Shown here: in pieces, positions 34,118 through 42,393 of the stretch
Position numbering within the stretch: the stretch's first letter is position 1
How the letters are laid out: every line of letters begins with the position of its first letter
From: JBFAPK01 sp040676675
Lineage (GTDB): Bacteria > Actinomycetota > Actinomycetes > Mycobacteriales > Micromonosporaceae
Assembly: GCF_040676675.1 (NCBI RefSeq)
Contig: NZ_JBFAPK010000018.1
Location: 62,001-126,000 of the forward strand
DNA length: 64,000 nucleotides
Reading direction: 5' to 3'
Program-made: the position numbers and the translations under genes
Notes under the pieces: model-generated
What the model was told of the DNA's origin: nothing
Seen by the model: the letters and a program-made list of their open reading frames with translations, nothing else
Database searches by the model: none

Positions 34118-34216
34118 GGCCTCGACCCTAGTGCCGAAGGCGTGCCGGGGTGCGCCGGGTCGGCCCGAACCCGCTACCGTGACAGTCACCGGAGCGCTAC
34201 GGCGCCCGGGGCCCCG

Positions 34217-34297
34217 GCCCGGGTGGTGGAAAGGCAGACACGGCCGCCTTAAAAGCGGCTGCCGCAAGGCGTGCGGGTTCGACCCCCGCCCCGGGCA
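34217..34297 (+). tRNA. tRNA-Leu(UAA), bldA-type
   Basis: A class II tRNA can be folded fully. The acceptor arm GCCCGGG (34217-34223) pairs with CCCGGGC (34290-34296); discriminator A is at 34297. The anticodon stem GCCGC/GCGGC (34243-34247, 34255-34259) encloses the loop CTTAAAA with anticodon TAA. The long variable arm is GCC-GCAA-GGC. The T arm GCGGG-TTCGACC-CCCGC is at 34273-34289. CCA is not encoded. In streptomycetes this tRNA (bldA) is the only one that reads TTA and controls development and antibiotic genes. Confidence 0.93.
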
Positions 34298-34417
34298 CCC
34301 CCTGCTCCGCCGCATTCCACGCGCTACCGCGCCCTTTGTTCCCCACGGTGGGTTGCTGTCCCGGTTACGCTTGAGCGGCACGTCGTCGTGCATCGACCCC
34401 CTGAGGGAGGCCTGAAA

Positions 34418-35233
34418 GTGAAGACGACCAACCCGGTGCTGGCCCGGCTCGGCCAGGCGGCCGAGCGCGAGCGGGCCGCCGGGTACGCTCCCGCCGGCCC
34501 ATACGGGCAGCCCGGTTACGGGCAGCCGTACCCGACGGCGGCGGGATACCCGGCCGCGCCGCCCACCGTGCGCCCCATGTCCATCGACGACGTCGTCGTC
34601 AAGACCGTCACCCTGCTCGGCATCCTCGCCGTCTCCGCGGCGGCCGCGTGGACCCTGGTGCCCGACGCGCTCGTCGGCGTCGCCTGGATCGGCGCGCTCG
34701 TGGTCGGCCTGGTGCTGGGCCTGGTCATCTCCTTCGCCCGGATCGCCAACCCGGCGCTCGTGATCGCCTACGCGGTGGTCGAGGGCGTCTTCGTGGGCAT
34801 GGTGAGCAAGGCGTTCAACACGGTGTACCCCGGCATCGTCCTGCAGGCCGCGGTCGCCAGCTTCGGCGTCTTCTTCCTGATGGCGATGCTCTACAAGTCG
34901 CGGGTCATCCGGGCCACGCCCCGGTTCGTCCGCGGTGTGGTCGCCGCCATGGTCGGCCTCTTCGCCGTCATGATGATCAACCTGGTGCTGGCGCTCTTCG
35001 GCGTGAACACGGGCCTGCGCGACGGGGGCGCGCTGGCGATCGGGTTCAGCCTGGTCTGCATCGTGGTGGCGTCGCTGAGCTTCGTGCTGAGCTTCCACGA
35101 GATCGAGGAGGGCGTGCGGATGGGTCTTCCGCAGCGTTACTCCTGGACCGCCGCCTTCGGCATCCTGGTCAGCATCGTCTGGCTCTTCTTCGAGATCCTG
35201 CGGCTGCTCAGCTACTTCCAGGGCGACGACTGA
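34418..35233 (+). CDS. Bax inhibitor-1/YccA-family membrane protein (paralog 1)
   Basis: The 271-residue protein has a Tyr/Pro/Gly-rich cytoplasmic N terminus (GYAPAGPYGQPGYGQPYP) and seven predicted spans matching the Bax inhibitor-1 family, with IRATPRFVRGV, FHEIEEGVRMGLPQRYSW and the end ILRLLSYF. Some relatives are pH-sensitive calcium-leak channels. GGGAGG lies 7 bases before GTG at 34418. It is 43% or more alike by eye to the next gene, so the pair arose by tandem duplication. Confidence 0.88.
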   Translation: MKTTNPVLARLGQAAERERAAGYAPAGPYGQPGYGQPYPTAAGYPAAPPTVRPMSIDDVVVKTVTLLGILAVSAAAAWTLVPDALVGVAWIGALVVGLVLGLVISFARIANPALVIAYAVVEGVFVGMVSKAFNTVYPGIVLQAAVASFGVFFLMAMLYKSRVIRATPRFVRGVVAAMVGLFAVMMINLVLALFGVNTGLRDGGALAIGFSLVCIVVASLSFVLSFHEIEEGVRMGLPQRYSWTAAFGILVSIVWLFFEILRLLSYFQGDD

Positions 35234-35337
35234 CGTCCACGCCGCAACCGCGTCCGACCGACGCCCGCTCCCGTACCCCGGGGGGCGGGCGTCCGGCTTT
35301 CCGAGGTGACGCCGTGCGCCCCCGGATGGGCGTTCGC

Positions 35338-35408
35338 CGGTCGTCGGTCGCGGGTCGCCCGTCGCGGGCCACCGCTCGCGGGTCGCCCGTCGTCCGTCGT
35401 CCGTCGGC
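35338..35408 (+). repeat. Short tandem repeats between BI-1 paralogs
   Basis: A 17-bp unit (TCGCGGGTCGCCCGTCG) occurs at 35348-35364 and 35376-35392, followed by CGTC-rich iterations. The 281-bp gap also holds TAGCCT (35427-35432), a possible -10 for the second paralog, and a small GGGG/CCCC hairpin. Confidence 0.7.
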
Positions 35409-35514
35409 GGGACCGGGCCGCGCGGGTAGCCTGAGGAAAGGGGCATTTCCCCTATTTCGGAGGCGTGCGGGGTGCCCGTCGCGCGGCTGCGGGCCCGTGG
35501 GAAGAAGGCGTGTG

Positions 35515-36270
35515 ATGGAGAGCACCAACCCGGTGCTGAGCCGACTGGACGAAACCGTCCGGGCGCGGCGCGGGTACGCTCCCACCCCCGTCGAGGCGGT
35601 CACCGTCGACGACGTGGTGCTCCGTACCGTCGGGCTGTTGATCCTGACGGCGGCGGTCGCCGCGCTGGCCTGGGTGCTGGTCCCGGCCGGCGGTGCGGTC
35701 GGGGCCGCCCTGCTCGGCACCACGCTGGCCGGGCTGGTGCTCGGGCTGGTGATCTCGATCAAGCGGATCACGAACCCACTGGTCATCTCCCTCTACGCCA
35801 TCGTGCAGGGGGTGCTGCTCGGCGTCGCCAGCCGTGGCTTCGAGGCGCTCTACCCGGGCATCGTGGTCCAGGCCGTGGTCGGTACCTTCGGCGTCTTCAC
35901 CGGGATGGCCCTGCTCTACCGGGCCCGGGTGATCCGGGCGACCCCGCGCTTCGCCCGCCTCGTGCTCGGCGCCCTCTTCGGCGTGATCGTGCTGAGCCTG
36001 GTCAACCTGGCGGTCTACCTGATCACCGGGCGGCAGGGGCTGGAGGTCTACAGCCGGACCGGGCACGTGGGCTGGCTGCCGTACGTCTTCTCGCTGGTCG
36101 CGATCACGGTCGGCGCCCTGACCTTCATCCTCGACTTCGACGCGGCCGAACGGGCCGTCCGCGCCGGCCTGCCCCGCCGGTACGCCTGGTACTGCGCCTT
36201 CGGGATCCTGGTCGGGCTGATCTTCCTCTACTGGCAGATCCTCCGGCTCCTCGGCTACCTGCGGCGCTGA
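35515..36270 (+). CDS. Bax inhibitor-1/YccA-family membrane protein (paralog 2)
   Basis: The 251-residue second copy lacks the Tyr/Pro/Gly-rich segment. Shared features with paralog 1 are ESTNPVLSRL at the start, VTVDDVVLRTVGLL, YPGIVVQAVVGTFGVF, RVIRATPRFARLV and QILRLLGYL at the end, with seven spans. GAAGAAGG precedes the ATG at 35515 (a GTG lies directly before it). Divergence suggests separate roles. Confidence 0.87.
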   Translation: MESTNPVLSRLDETVRARRGYAPTPVEAVTVDDVVLRTVGLLILTAAVAALAWVLVPAGGAVGAALLGTTLAGLVLGLVISIKRITNPLVISLYAIVQGVLLGVASRGFEALYPGIVVQAVVGTFGVFTGMALLYRARVIRATPRFARLVLGALFGVIVLSLVNLAVYLITGRQGLEVYSRTGHVGWLPYVFSLVAITVGALTFILDFDAAERAVRAGLPRRYAWYCAFGILVGLIFLYWQILRLLGYLRR

Positions 36271-36331
36271 CGGCTCGCGCACCCGGGCCGGGGTCCAGCC
36301 GGAGCGCCGTCGCCGTCCTAGACTCGCGGCG

Positions 36332-36652
36332 ATGAGTGCCGAGGAACTGAGCCGCGCCGTCGACCTGTTCGTCCGCCAGGTCGGCCACTGGACGGCGCCG
36401 CGCTGGGGCGCCCAGGCCGCCACCGGTAACACCGCCCGCGCCGACCTGGTGCACCGGCTCGTGCAGCGGATCGCCAACCTGGCGGCCGACGCCGAGGGCG
36501 AGCCCCGCCGGACCGTACCGCGCCTCGACAACGACCTCGCCCTGCCCGACCAGCTCCGGGTCGTCGCGGCGGACCTCGTCGCCGCCGGAGCGCCCGAGGA
36601 GGCGCTCGCCGCCGCCACCGCCGAGATCGCGGCGACCCGCGCCGCCCTCTGA
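36332..36652 (+). CDS. Small helical protein of unknown function
   Basis: The 106-residue, mostly helical protein (SAEELSRAVDLFVRQVGHWT, ADLVHRLVQRIANLA, LPDQLRVVAADLVAAGAPEEAL) has no signal or membrane segment. It matches no family I can name. TAGACT at 36319-36324 lies 7 bases before the ATG, which supports a real leaderless gene. Confidence 0.7.
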   Translation: MSAEELSRAVDLFVRQVGHWTAPRWGAQAATGNTARADLVHRLVQRIANLAADAEGEPRRTVPRLDNDLALPDQLRVVAADLVAAGAPEEALAAATAEIAATRAAL

Positions 36653-36700
36653 GCCGGGCCCGAAGCCGCCGGGCACGAGCGCGCTTGACGAAACATCACG

Positions 36701-36750
36701 GGCGCGCCGCGCAGAGCACACCCCAGGCGCGCCGCGCAGAGCACACCCAG
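36701..36750 (+). repeat. Two tandem 24-26-bp repeats
   Basis: GCGCGCCGCGCAGAGCACACC is repeated back to back (36701-36726, 36727-36750), and a third partial unit runs into the left arm of family A copy 2. Confidence 0.75.
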
Positions 36751-36755
36751 GCGCA

Positions 36756-36824
36756 CCGCGCGAATACCGAGAATGAGGCCCCTCGTGGCCCGGGACCAGC
36801 CCCTCGTTCTCGGTATTCGCGCGG
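36756..36824. repeat. Palindrome family A, copy 2 (terminator position)
   Basis: CCGCGCGAATACCGAGAATGAGG (36756-36778) pairs with 36802-36824 over 23 bp with one G-T wobble. It lies between the convergent 106-codon gene and the thiolase gene, so it may end both transcripts. Arm sequence matches the copies at 21971 and 59281. Confidence 0.85.
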
Positions 36825-36844
36825 ATCCTGCTGCTACCGGAGGA

Positions 36845-38110
36845 TCAGTTCAGCCGTTCGACGACCATGGCCATGCCCTGGCCGCCGCCGACGCACATGG
36901 TCTCCAGACCGATGGTCCTGTCGTGCCATTCGAGGGCGTTGAGCAGGGTGCCGGTGATCCGGGCGCCGGTCATGCCGAACGGATGCCCGACCGCGATCGC
37001 ACCGCCCATCACGTTGAGCTTCTCCAGCGGGATCTCGAGTTCGCGGTACGAGGGAATCACCTGAGCCGCGAACGCCTCGTTGATCTCGACCAGGTCGACG
37101 TCGTCGATGGTCATGCCGGCGCGCTTGAGGGCCTGGCGGGACGCCTCGACCGGGCCGAGCCCCATGATCTCCGGCGAGAGCGCGGTCACCCCGGTCGAGA
37201 CGATCCGGGCGAGCGGCGTGATGCCCAGCTCGCGGGCCCGGGTCTCGCGCATCACCACGACCGCGGCGGCGCCGTCGTTGAGCGGGCAGCAGTTGCCGGC
37301 GGTGATCCGGCCGTCGGGCCGGAAGACGGGCTTGAGTCCGGCGACCCCGTCGAGCGTCACGCCCGGCCGGGGCCCGTCGTCGGTGCCGACCACCGTCCCG
37401 TCCGGCAGGGTGACCGGGGTGATCTCGCGGGCCCAGAAGCCCTCGGTGATCGCCTTCTCGGCGAGGTTCTGGCTGCGTACGCCGAACTCGTCCATCTCGG
37501 CGCGGCTCACCCCGTACGCCTGGGCGAGGTTCTCGGCGGTCTGCCCCATCGCCAGGTAGATGTCCGGCAGTTCGCCGTCGAGGCGCGGGTCGGTCCAGAC
37601 GGACGAGCCGGCCTCGGCGCGGGCCGCGGAACGGGCGCGCGCCGCCGCGAACCGCGGATTCTCCCAACCGCCGCCGACGAGTGCCTGCGCCTCGGGCGGC
37701 AGCGCGTCGGAGTTGCCCCGCCGGTACCGCGACACGCACTCGACCCCGGCCGAGACGAAGACGTCGCCCTCGCCGGCCCTGATGGCGTGGAAGGCCATCC
37801 GGGTGGTCTGCAGGGACGACGCGCAGTACCGGGTCAGTGTCGCGCCGGGCAGGTCGTCCAGCCCGAGCAGCGTGGCGACCACCCGGGCCATGTTGAAGCC
37901 CTGCTCGCCGCCGGGCAGCCCGCAGCCGAGGTAGAGATCGTCGATCTCGTGCGGGTCGAGCTGGGGCACCTTGTCGAGCGCGGCCTGGACGATGGTGGCG
38001 GCCAGGTCGTCCGGGCGGAGGTCGCGCAGCGATCCCTTGACGGCGCGGCCGATGGGGGAGCGGGCGGTGGCGACGATGACGGCGGAGTCGGCGGGCGAGG
38101 CGGTCGGCAT
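36845..38110 (-). CDS. Acetyl-CoA C-acyltransferase (thiolase)
   Basis: The 421-residue thiolase makes or cleaves 3-ketoacyl-CoA. The nucleophile is in TRYCASSLQTTRMAFHAI (about Cys93), the His is in GHPFGMTGAR, and the second Cys is in MCVGGGQGMAMV. The length is that of FadA-type enzymes; no beta-oxidation partner is adjacent. The ATG lies 6 bases after TAACGT (38122-38117), with a palindromic operator over the -35 position. Confidence 0.93.
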   Translation of the reverse strand: MPTASPADSAVIVATARSPIGRAVKGSLRDLRPDDLAATIVQAALDKVPQLDPHEIDDLYLGCGLPGGEQGFNMARVVATLLGLDDLPGATLTRYCASSLQTTRMAFHAIRAGEGDVFVSAGVECVSRYRRGNSDALPPEAQALVGGGWENPRFAAARARSAARAEAGSSVWTDPRLDGELPDIYLAMGQTAENLAQAYGVSRAEMDEFGVRSQNLAEKAITEGFWAREITPVTLPDGTVVGTDDGPRPGVTLDGVAGLKPVFRPDGRITAGNCCPLNDGAAAVVVMRETRARELGITPLARIVSTGVTALSPEIMGLGPVEASRQALKRAGMTIDDVDLVEINEAFAAQVIPSYRELEIPLEKLNVMGGAIAVGHPFGMTGARITGTLLNALEWHDRTIGLETMCVGGGQGMAMVVERLN

Positions 38111-38133
38111 GCGCCAACGTTAACCGGTGAGTA

Positions 38134-38148
38134 ACTTCCGGCGGAAGT
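38134..38148. promoter_or_regulatory. Predicted operator of the thiolase gene
   Basis: ACTTCC-GGC-GGAAGT is a perfect 6+6 palindrome covering the expected -35 position of the leaderless thiolase promoter. A bound TetR-type repressor would block RNA polymerase there. The regulator is not encoded next to it. The remaining 135 bp up to 38283 hold imperfect GC-rich repeats only. Confidence 0.5.
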
Positions 38149-38283
38149 GGGCCGGCGCCGCCGCAGCCCTGTCGGCGGGTCAGCCGGAGCCACCCTGCTC
38201 GTGCTCGCTGGGCCAGCCGGCGCCACCCTGCTCGCCGGGCCGGCGCCGCCGTCCTGTCGGCGGGCCGGCGGCACGGGGAGGGA

Positions 38284-39084
38284 TCAGCGGCGGGTGGCGG
38301 TCGCGGCCGCGGCGGCCACCGAGGGCAGCAGCGAGTGCGCCCAGACCCGGTACCCGTCCGCCGAGGGGTGGAACCCGTCGTGGCAGAGCGTCCCCTCGTC
38401 GGCCCGGAAGACCGGGCCGGTCTCGGCGCCCAGGTCCACCACCCGTCCGCCGGCGGCGAGCACCGCGGCGGCCTGTGCCCGCGCGGTCCGGCGACCCAGC
38501 CAGCCAAGGACCTGGCGCAGCGGCTGCGCCACCGCCCGTACCGCCCCGAGGTCGGGGCAGGTGCCGACGACGACCTCGACGTCCGCGTCCCGCAGCCGGC
38601 GTACGGCCGCACCGAGGTACGCGGCGGCCTCGCCCGGCCGGCGCAGTCCCGTGGCGTCGTTGGCGCCGATCAGGATCACCGCCACGTCGGGGCGCTCGCC
38701 GAGCAGCGCCCGGGCCACCTGGGTGGCCAGGTCGGTCGAGCGGGAGCCCGAGACGCCCACGCTGGAGAGGCGGACCTCGCGCGGGCCGATGCCGTTCGCC
38801 GGGTCGCCCTCGGCCAGCAGCCGGCCCAGCTGCCCGCCGACGGTGTCGCCGAGCTCCCGTACCCCGACGCCGAGCGCCGAGGAGTCGCCGAGCAGCACCA
38901 ACCGCAGCGCCGGCAGGCCCGGTTCGCCCACCGTGGAGCGCAGCGCCAGGCCCAGCTCGGGCTGGGCGTAGCGCCGGGTGCTGGCCAGGAACGCCTGCCC
39001 GGCGAGGACGGCGGCGCCGCCGACGGTACCGGCGACGAGGGTCATGGCGGCGGCCTTGGTGATCCGCAGGGCGATGCCGGTCAC
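38284..39084 (-). CDS. SGNH/GDSL hydrolase (paralog 1)
   Basis: The 266-residue protein has an N-terminal hydrophobic anchor (about 8-28) and an SGNH esterase domain: block I VLLGDSSALG with the nucleophile Ser, block III IGANDA, and the catalytic DGFHPSADGY near the end. It probably acts outside the membrane on an ester. GTG at 39084 has GGGAG upstream. It shares block order and context with its upstream neighbour. Confidence 0.88.
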   Translation of the reverse strand: MTGIALRITKAAAMTLVAGTVGGAAVLAGQAFLASTRRYAQPELGLALRSTVGEPGLPALRLVLLGDSSALGVGVRELGDTVGGQLGRLLAEGDPANGIGPREVRLSSVGVSGSRSTDLATQVARALLGERPDVAVILIGANDATGLRRPGEAAAYLGAAVRRLRDADVEVVVGTCPDLGAVRAVAQPLRQVLGWLGRRTARAQAAAVLAAGGRVVDLGAETGPVFRADEGTLCHDGFHPSADGYRVWAHSLLPSVAAAAATATRR

Positions 39085-39226
39085 GTCGTGCTCCCGGTGC
39101 GGGGGCCGGGCCGGGCGACGCGCCCGCCGGTCCAGGTCATAGCTGCTCCTCGCTGCGTTGGTCGCCGGGTCGGGCGGGCCCGCTGCCGGGCGCGCCGTAC
39201 CTGGGCGACGGTACCGCGTCGAAGGG

Positions 39227-40309
39227 TCACGCCCGTCCCTCCACGGTGGACGGCGTCGCGGTTTCCCCGGTGGCGCCCGGTTCGGTGCCGTGGTGCGGCT
39301 CCTCGCCGCGCGGGTGACCGAACCAGGCGCGGCGTCGGCGCAGCTGCGCCCAGCGCCCCGCCGGGCCACGGTCCCGACCCGCGACCTGCGCGCCGCTGAC
39401 CTCCGTGCCGGCGTTGCGGGCCGCCTCGTGCGCGGCCTCCGGGAGCGACCGTACGCCCTCGCCCTCGACCAGGCCGGCCCGGCGCTCGTCCGCCGCGCCG
39501 AGCGCGGCCAGCGCGGTCGGCAGCATGGCGGCGACGGCGATGGCGTAGCCCTCGGCCGACGGGTGGAAGTGGTCCCAGGCGAACATCCGGGCCGGCTCGG
39601 CGGCGAACCGGGGGCCGAGCAGGTCCCCGAGCGAGACGGTCCAGCCGCCCGCCTCCACCACGGCCACGGTCTGCGCCGCGGCGAGCTGTCGGCTCCACCG
39701 GCGGGCCAGCCAGCGCAGCGGCGGTTTGATCGGCTGGATCGCGCCGAGGTCGGGGCAGGTGCCGACCACCACCTGGGCGCCGGCGTCGCGCAGCCTGCGC
39801 ACCGCGTCGACCAGGAACCGTACGGCCACCGCGTGCGGGGTCCGGTTGGTGACGTCGTTGCCGCCGATCAGGATCACGGCCAGGTCCGGCGAGCGCTCCA
39901 GCGCGGCCTCGACCTGCGGCGCCAGCCCGGCCGAGAGGCTGCCCACCACGGCGAGGCGGTAGAGGCGCACCGGGCGGCGCAGCCGGCGCGACAGGCCGGT
40001 GGCGAGCAGCGCGCCCGGGGTCTCCCGTGGGCGGTGCACCCCGTAGCCGGCGGCCGACGAGTCGCCGAGCAGCACCACGGTGATCGGTCGGCCCGGGTAC
40101 TTGGCGCCGTAGACGCCGTCCCCGCGCGGCGGCGGAGCCTCGGCCAGCGGAATCACCCGCCGCGCCTGCCGGGCCTGACCCAGCAGCAGCCCGGTCGTGG
40201 CCGCCGCGGTCAGCGCGGTCGCGCCGGCGCCCACGGCCGCCACCTTGGCGACCCGTCGCGCGACGCGCCATGGTGCCTGGTCGCGTACCGCCGTTCCGGC
40301 CTGATCCAT
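39227..40309 (-). CDS. SGNH/GDSL hydrolase (paralog 2)
   Basis: The 360-residue protein has an N-terminal hydrophobic segment (about 25-48), block I VLLGDSSAAGYG, block III IGGNDVTN and WDHFHPSAEGYAIA. A C-terminal charged tail of about 90 residues is not seen in paralog 1. The shared VVVGTCPDLGA segment shows the two arose by duplication. The ATG at 40309 is chosen; a TTG directly precedes it. Confidence 0.88.
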   Translation of the reverse strand: MDQAGTAVRDQAPWRVARRVAKVAAVGAGATALTAAATTGLLLGQARQARRVIPLAEAPPPRGDGVYGAKYPGRPITVVLLGDSSAAGYGVHRPRETPGALLATGLSRRLRRPVRLYRLAVVGSLSAGLAPQVEAALERSPDLAVILIGGNDVTNRTPHAVAVRFLVDAVRRLRDAGAQVVVGTCPDLGAIQPIKPPLRWLARRWSRQLAAAQTVAVVEAGGWTVSLGDLLGPRFAAEPARMFAWDHFHPSAEGYAIAVAAMLPTALAALGAADERRAGLVEGEGVRSLPEAAHEAARNAGTEVSGAQVAGRDRGPAGRWAQLRRRRAWFGHPRGEEPHHGTEPGATGETATPSTVEGRA

Positions 40310-40496
40310 CAAGCGCCCCCCGCCTGCCGCGTCATTCCGCGACTTTCGAGATTATCTCGGCCGGGTGACACCCGCTGTCGCCGTACGGGCCGCCGGATGC
40401 CTGGAAGATGACAGCCGGGGGTACCTTCCCGGGCAGACGCGTCGATGCGTGCGCCTTGCCGGCGTGTGCATCATTGGCGTGGAGGAGGCGGGGAGC

Positions 40497-40853
40497 ATGA
40501 CCAAGACACTGAAGCGCACGGCGGCCTTCGGCGCGCTGGCCAGGGCACTGGCGTCGGGCGCGCGGGGCGGACCACCGCTGGGGAGGCGGCTCGCCGCGAT
40601 CCCCCGGATGATCAAGGCGACCCTCCGGCGGGAGTACGACGGCGGGCTGCGGCTGGCCATGATGGTCGCCGCGACGGCGTACGTGGCCTCGCCGATCGAC
40701 CTCGCGCCCGAGCTGTTCCTGGCCGTCTTCGGCCTGGCCGACGACGCGCTGATGATCACATGGCTGGCGGGCAGCGTGCTCTCCGAGACCGAGCGCTTCC
40801 TGGAGTGGGAACGGCGGCGGGAGAGCGTCATCCCCGGCCACGTGGTCCGCTGA
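40497..40853 (+). CDS. YkvA-family (DUF1232) protein
   Basis: The 118-residue protein has the DUF1232 core YVASPIDLAPELFLAVFGLADDALMITW, with one or two hydrophobic helices. GGAGGAGG precedes the ATG. The function is unknown; family members are small membrane-associated proteins. Confidence 0.85.
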   Translation: MTKTLKRTAAFGALARALASGARGGPPLGRRLAAIPRMIKATLRREYDGGLRLAMMVAATAYVASPIDLAPELFLAVFGLADDALMITWLAGSVLSETERFLEWERRRESVIPGHVVR

Positions 40854-40921
40854 CGGCACGTAGGCTGGCCTGAGCGGCGACCCGACCCCTCGGGCGAGTC
40901 AGACGGAAAGGGCACAACGAG

Positions 40922-42295
40922 GTGCGCTACTACGAGAACGTGGTCGAGCTGATCGGCAACACCCCGCTGGTACGGCTACGCAACGTGAGCGCCGGGATCT
41001 CGGCGACCGTGCTCGCCAAGGTGGAGTACCTGAACCCGGGCGGCTCGGTCAAGGACCGGATCGCGCTGCGGATGGTCGAGGAGGCGGAGCGGAACGGGCT
41101 GCTCAAGCCGGGCGGCACGATCGTCGAGCCGACCAGCGGTAACACCGGCGTCGGCCTGGCCCTGGTGGCCCAGCTCAAGGGCTACAAGTGCGTCTTCATC
41201 TGCCCCGACAAGGTCAGCAAGGACAAGCAGGACGTGCTGCGGGCGTACGGCGCCGAGGTGGTGGTCTGCCCGACCGCGGTCGCGCCGGAGGACCCCCGCT
41301 CGTACTACAACGTCTCCGACCGGCTGGCCCGGGAGATCCCCGGCGCGTGGAAGCCGAACCAGTACGCCAACCCCGCCAACCCGCGCTCCCACTACGAGAC
41401 CACCGGACCGGAGGTCTGGGAGCAGACCGAGGGGCGGATCACCCACTTCGTCGCCGGCGTCGGTACCGGCGGCACGGTCTCGGGCATCGGGCGCTACCTG
41501 AAGGAGGCGTCCGGCGGCGCGGTACGGGTGATCGGCGCCGACCCGGAGGGCTCGGTCTACTCCGGCGGTACCGGCCGGCCGTACCTGGTCGAGGGCGTCG
41601 GCGAGGACTTCTGGCCGGAGACGTACGACCGGACGATCTGCGACGAGATCGTGAAGGTCTCGGACAAGGACTCCTTCGAGATGACCCGCCGGTTGGCCCG
41701 CGAGGAGGGGCTGCTCGTCGGCGGCTCCTGCGGCATGGCCGTGGTGGCCGCGCTGGAGGTGGCCCGCCGCGCCGAGCCGGACGACGTGGTCGTGGTGCTC
41801 CTGCCCGACGGTGGCCGGGGCTACCTCTCGAAGATCTTCAACGACGACTGGATGGCCCGCTACGGCTTCCTGCGCACCCCCGACACCACCGAGGCGACCG
41901 TGGCGGAGGCGCTGGCCAGCAAGCCGGGCGGGATACCCGAGCTGATCCACGTACACCCGACCGAGACCGTCCGGGACGCGATCGACTACATGCGCGAGTA
42001 CGGCGTCTCGCAGCTGCCGGTGCTCAAGGCCGAACCGCCGGTGGTGACCGGTGAGGTGGCCGGCTCGGTCGCGGAGCGCGACCTGCTCGACGCCCTCTTC
42101 ACCGGCCAGGCGCAGCTGCACGACACGATCGAGCGGCACATGGGCGACCCGCTGCCGATGATCGGCGGCGGGCAGCCGGTCAGCGAGGCCGTGGGGCTGC
42201 TGGAGAAGGCGGACGCGGCGCTGGTGCTGGTCGAGGGGAAGCCCAAGGGCGTACTGACCCGGCAGGACCTGCTCGCCCACCTCGGCGCCCGCTGA
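40922..42295 (+). CDS. cbs: Cystathionine beta-synthase
   Basis: The 457-residue PLP enzyme joins serine and homocysteine into cystathionine. The PLP lysine lies in GGSVKDRIA (about 38-46) with phosphate loop TSGNTGVG, followed by a C-terminal CBS-domain pair (about 330-455). It matches actinobacterial CBS rather than cysteine synthase because of the CBS tail. TAGGCT at 40860-40865 is a likely -10, giving a leader of about 50 nt. Works with the gamma-synthase/lyase at 46649 in transsulfuration. Confidence 0.92.
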   Translation: MRYYENVVELIGNTPLVRLRNVSAGISATVLAKVEYLNPGGSVKDRIALRMVEEAERNGLLKPGGTIVEPTSGNTGVGLALVAQLKGYKCVFICPDKVSKDKQDVLRAYGAEVVVCPTAVAPEDPRSYYNVSDRLAREIPGAWKPNQYANPANPRSHYETTGPEVWEQTEGRITHFVAGVGTGGTVSGIGRYLKEASGGAVRVIGADPEGSVYSGGTGRPYLVEGVGEDFWPETYDRTICDEIVKVSDKDSFEMTRRLAREEGLLVGGSCGMAVVAALEVARRAEPDDVVVVLLPDGGRGYLSKIFNDDWMARYGFLRTPDTTEATVAEALASKPGGIPELIHVHPTETVRDAIDYMREYGVSQLPVLKAEPPVVTGEVAGSVAERDLLDALFTGQAQLHDTIERHMGDPLPMIGGGQPVSEAVGLLEKADAALVLVEGKPKGVLTRQDLLAHLGAR

Positions 42296-42300
42296 ACACG

Positions 42301-42370
42301 CCCCCGCGATCTAGGGCGAATCGTCGTGATTGGAGATTAACTAGCGACGATTCGCCCTAGATCGCGGGGG
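42301..42370. repeat. Palindrome family B, copy 2 (terminator-like)
   Basis: CCCCCGCGATCTAGGGCGAATCGTCG (given as a 26-bp arm, 42301-42326) is exactly complementary to 42345-42370, with an 18-nt A/T-rich loop. It starts 5 bp after cbs and lies before the convergent protease gene. A further CTAGATCGCGG half lies at 42375. Confidence 0.9.
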
Positions 42371-42393
42371 CGGGCTAGATCGCGGAGGCGGGC

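Noticed and set aside
35234..35514. Insertion-sequence remnant between the BI-1 paralogs
   Set aside because: Short tandem repeats only; no terminal inverted repeats or transposase fragments.
36701..36824. CRISPR array
   Set aside because: Only two or three adjoining GC-rich units without unique spacers, followed by a palindrome; no cas genes in the window.
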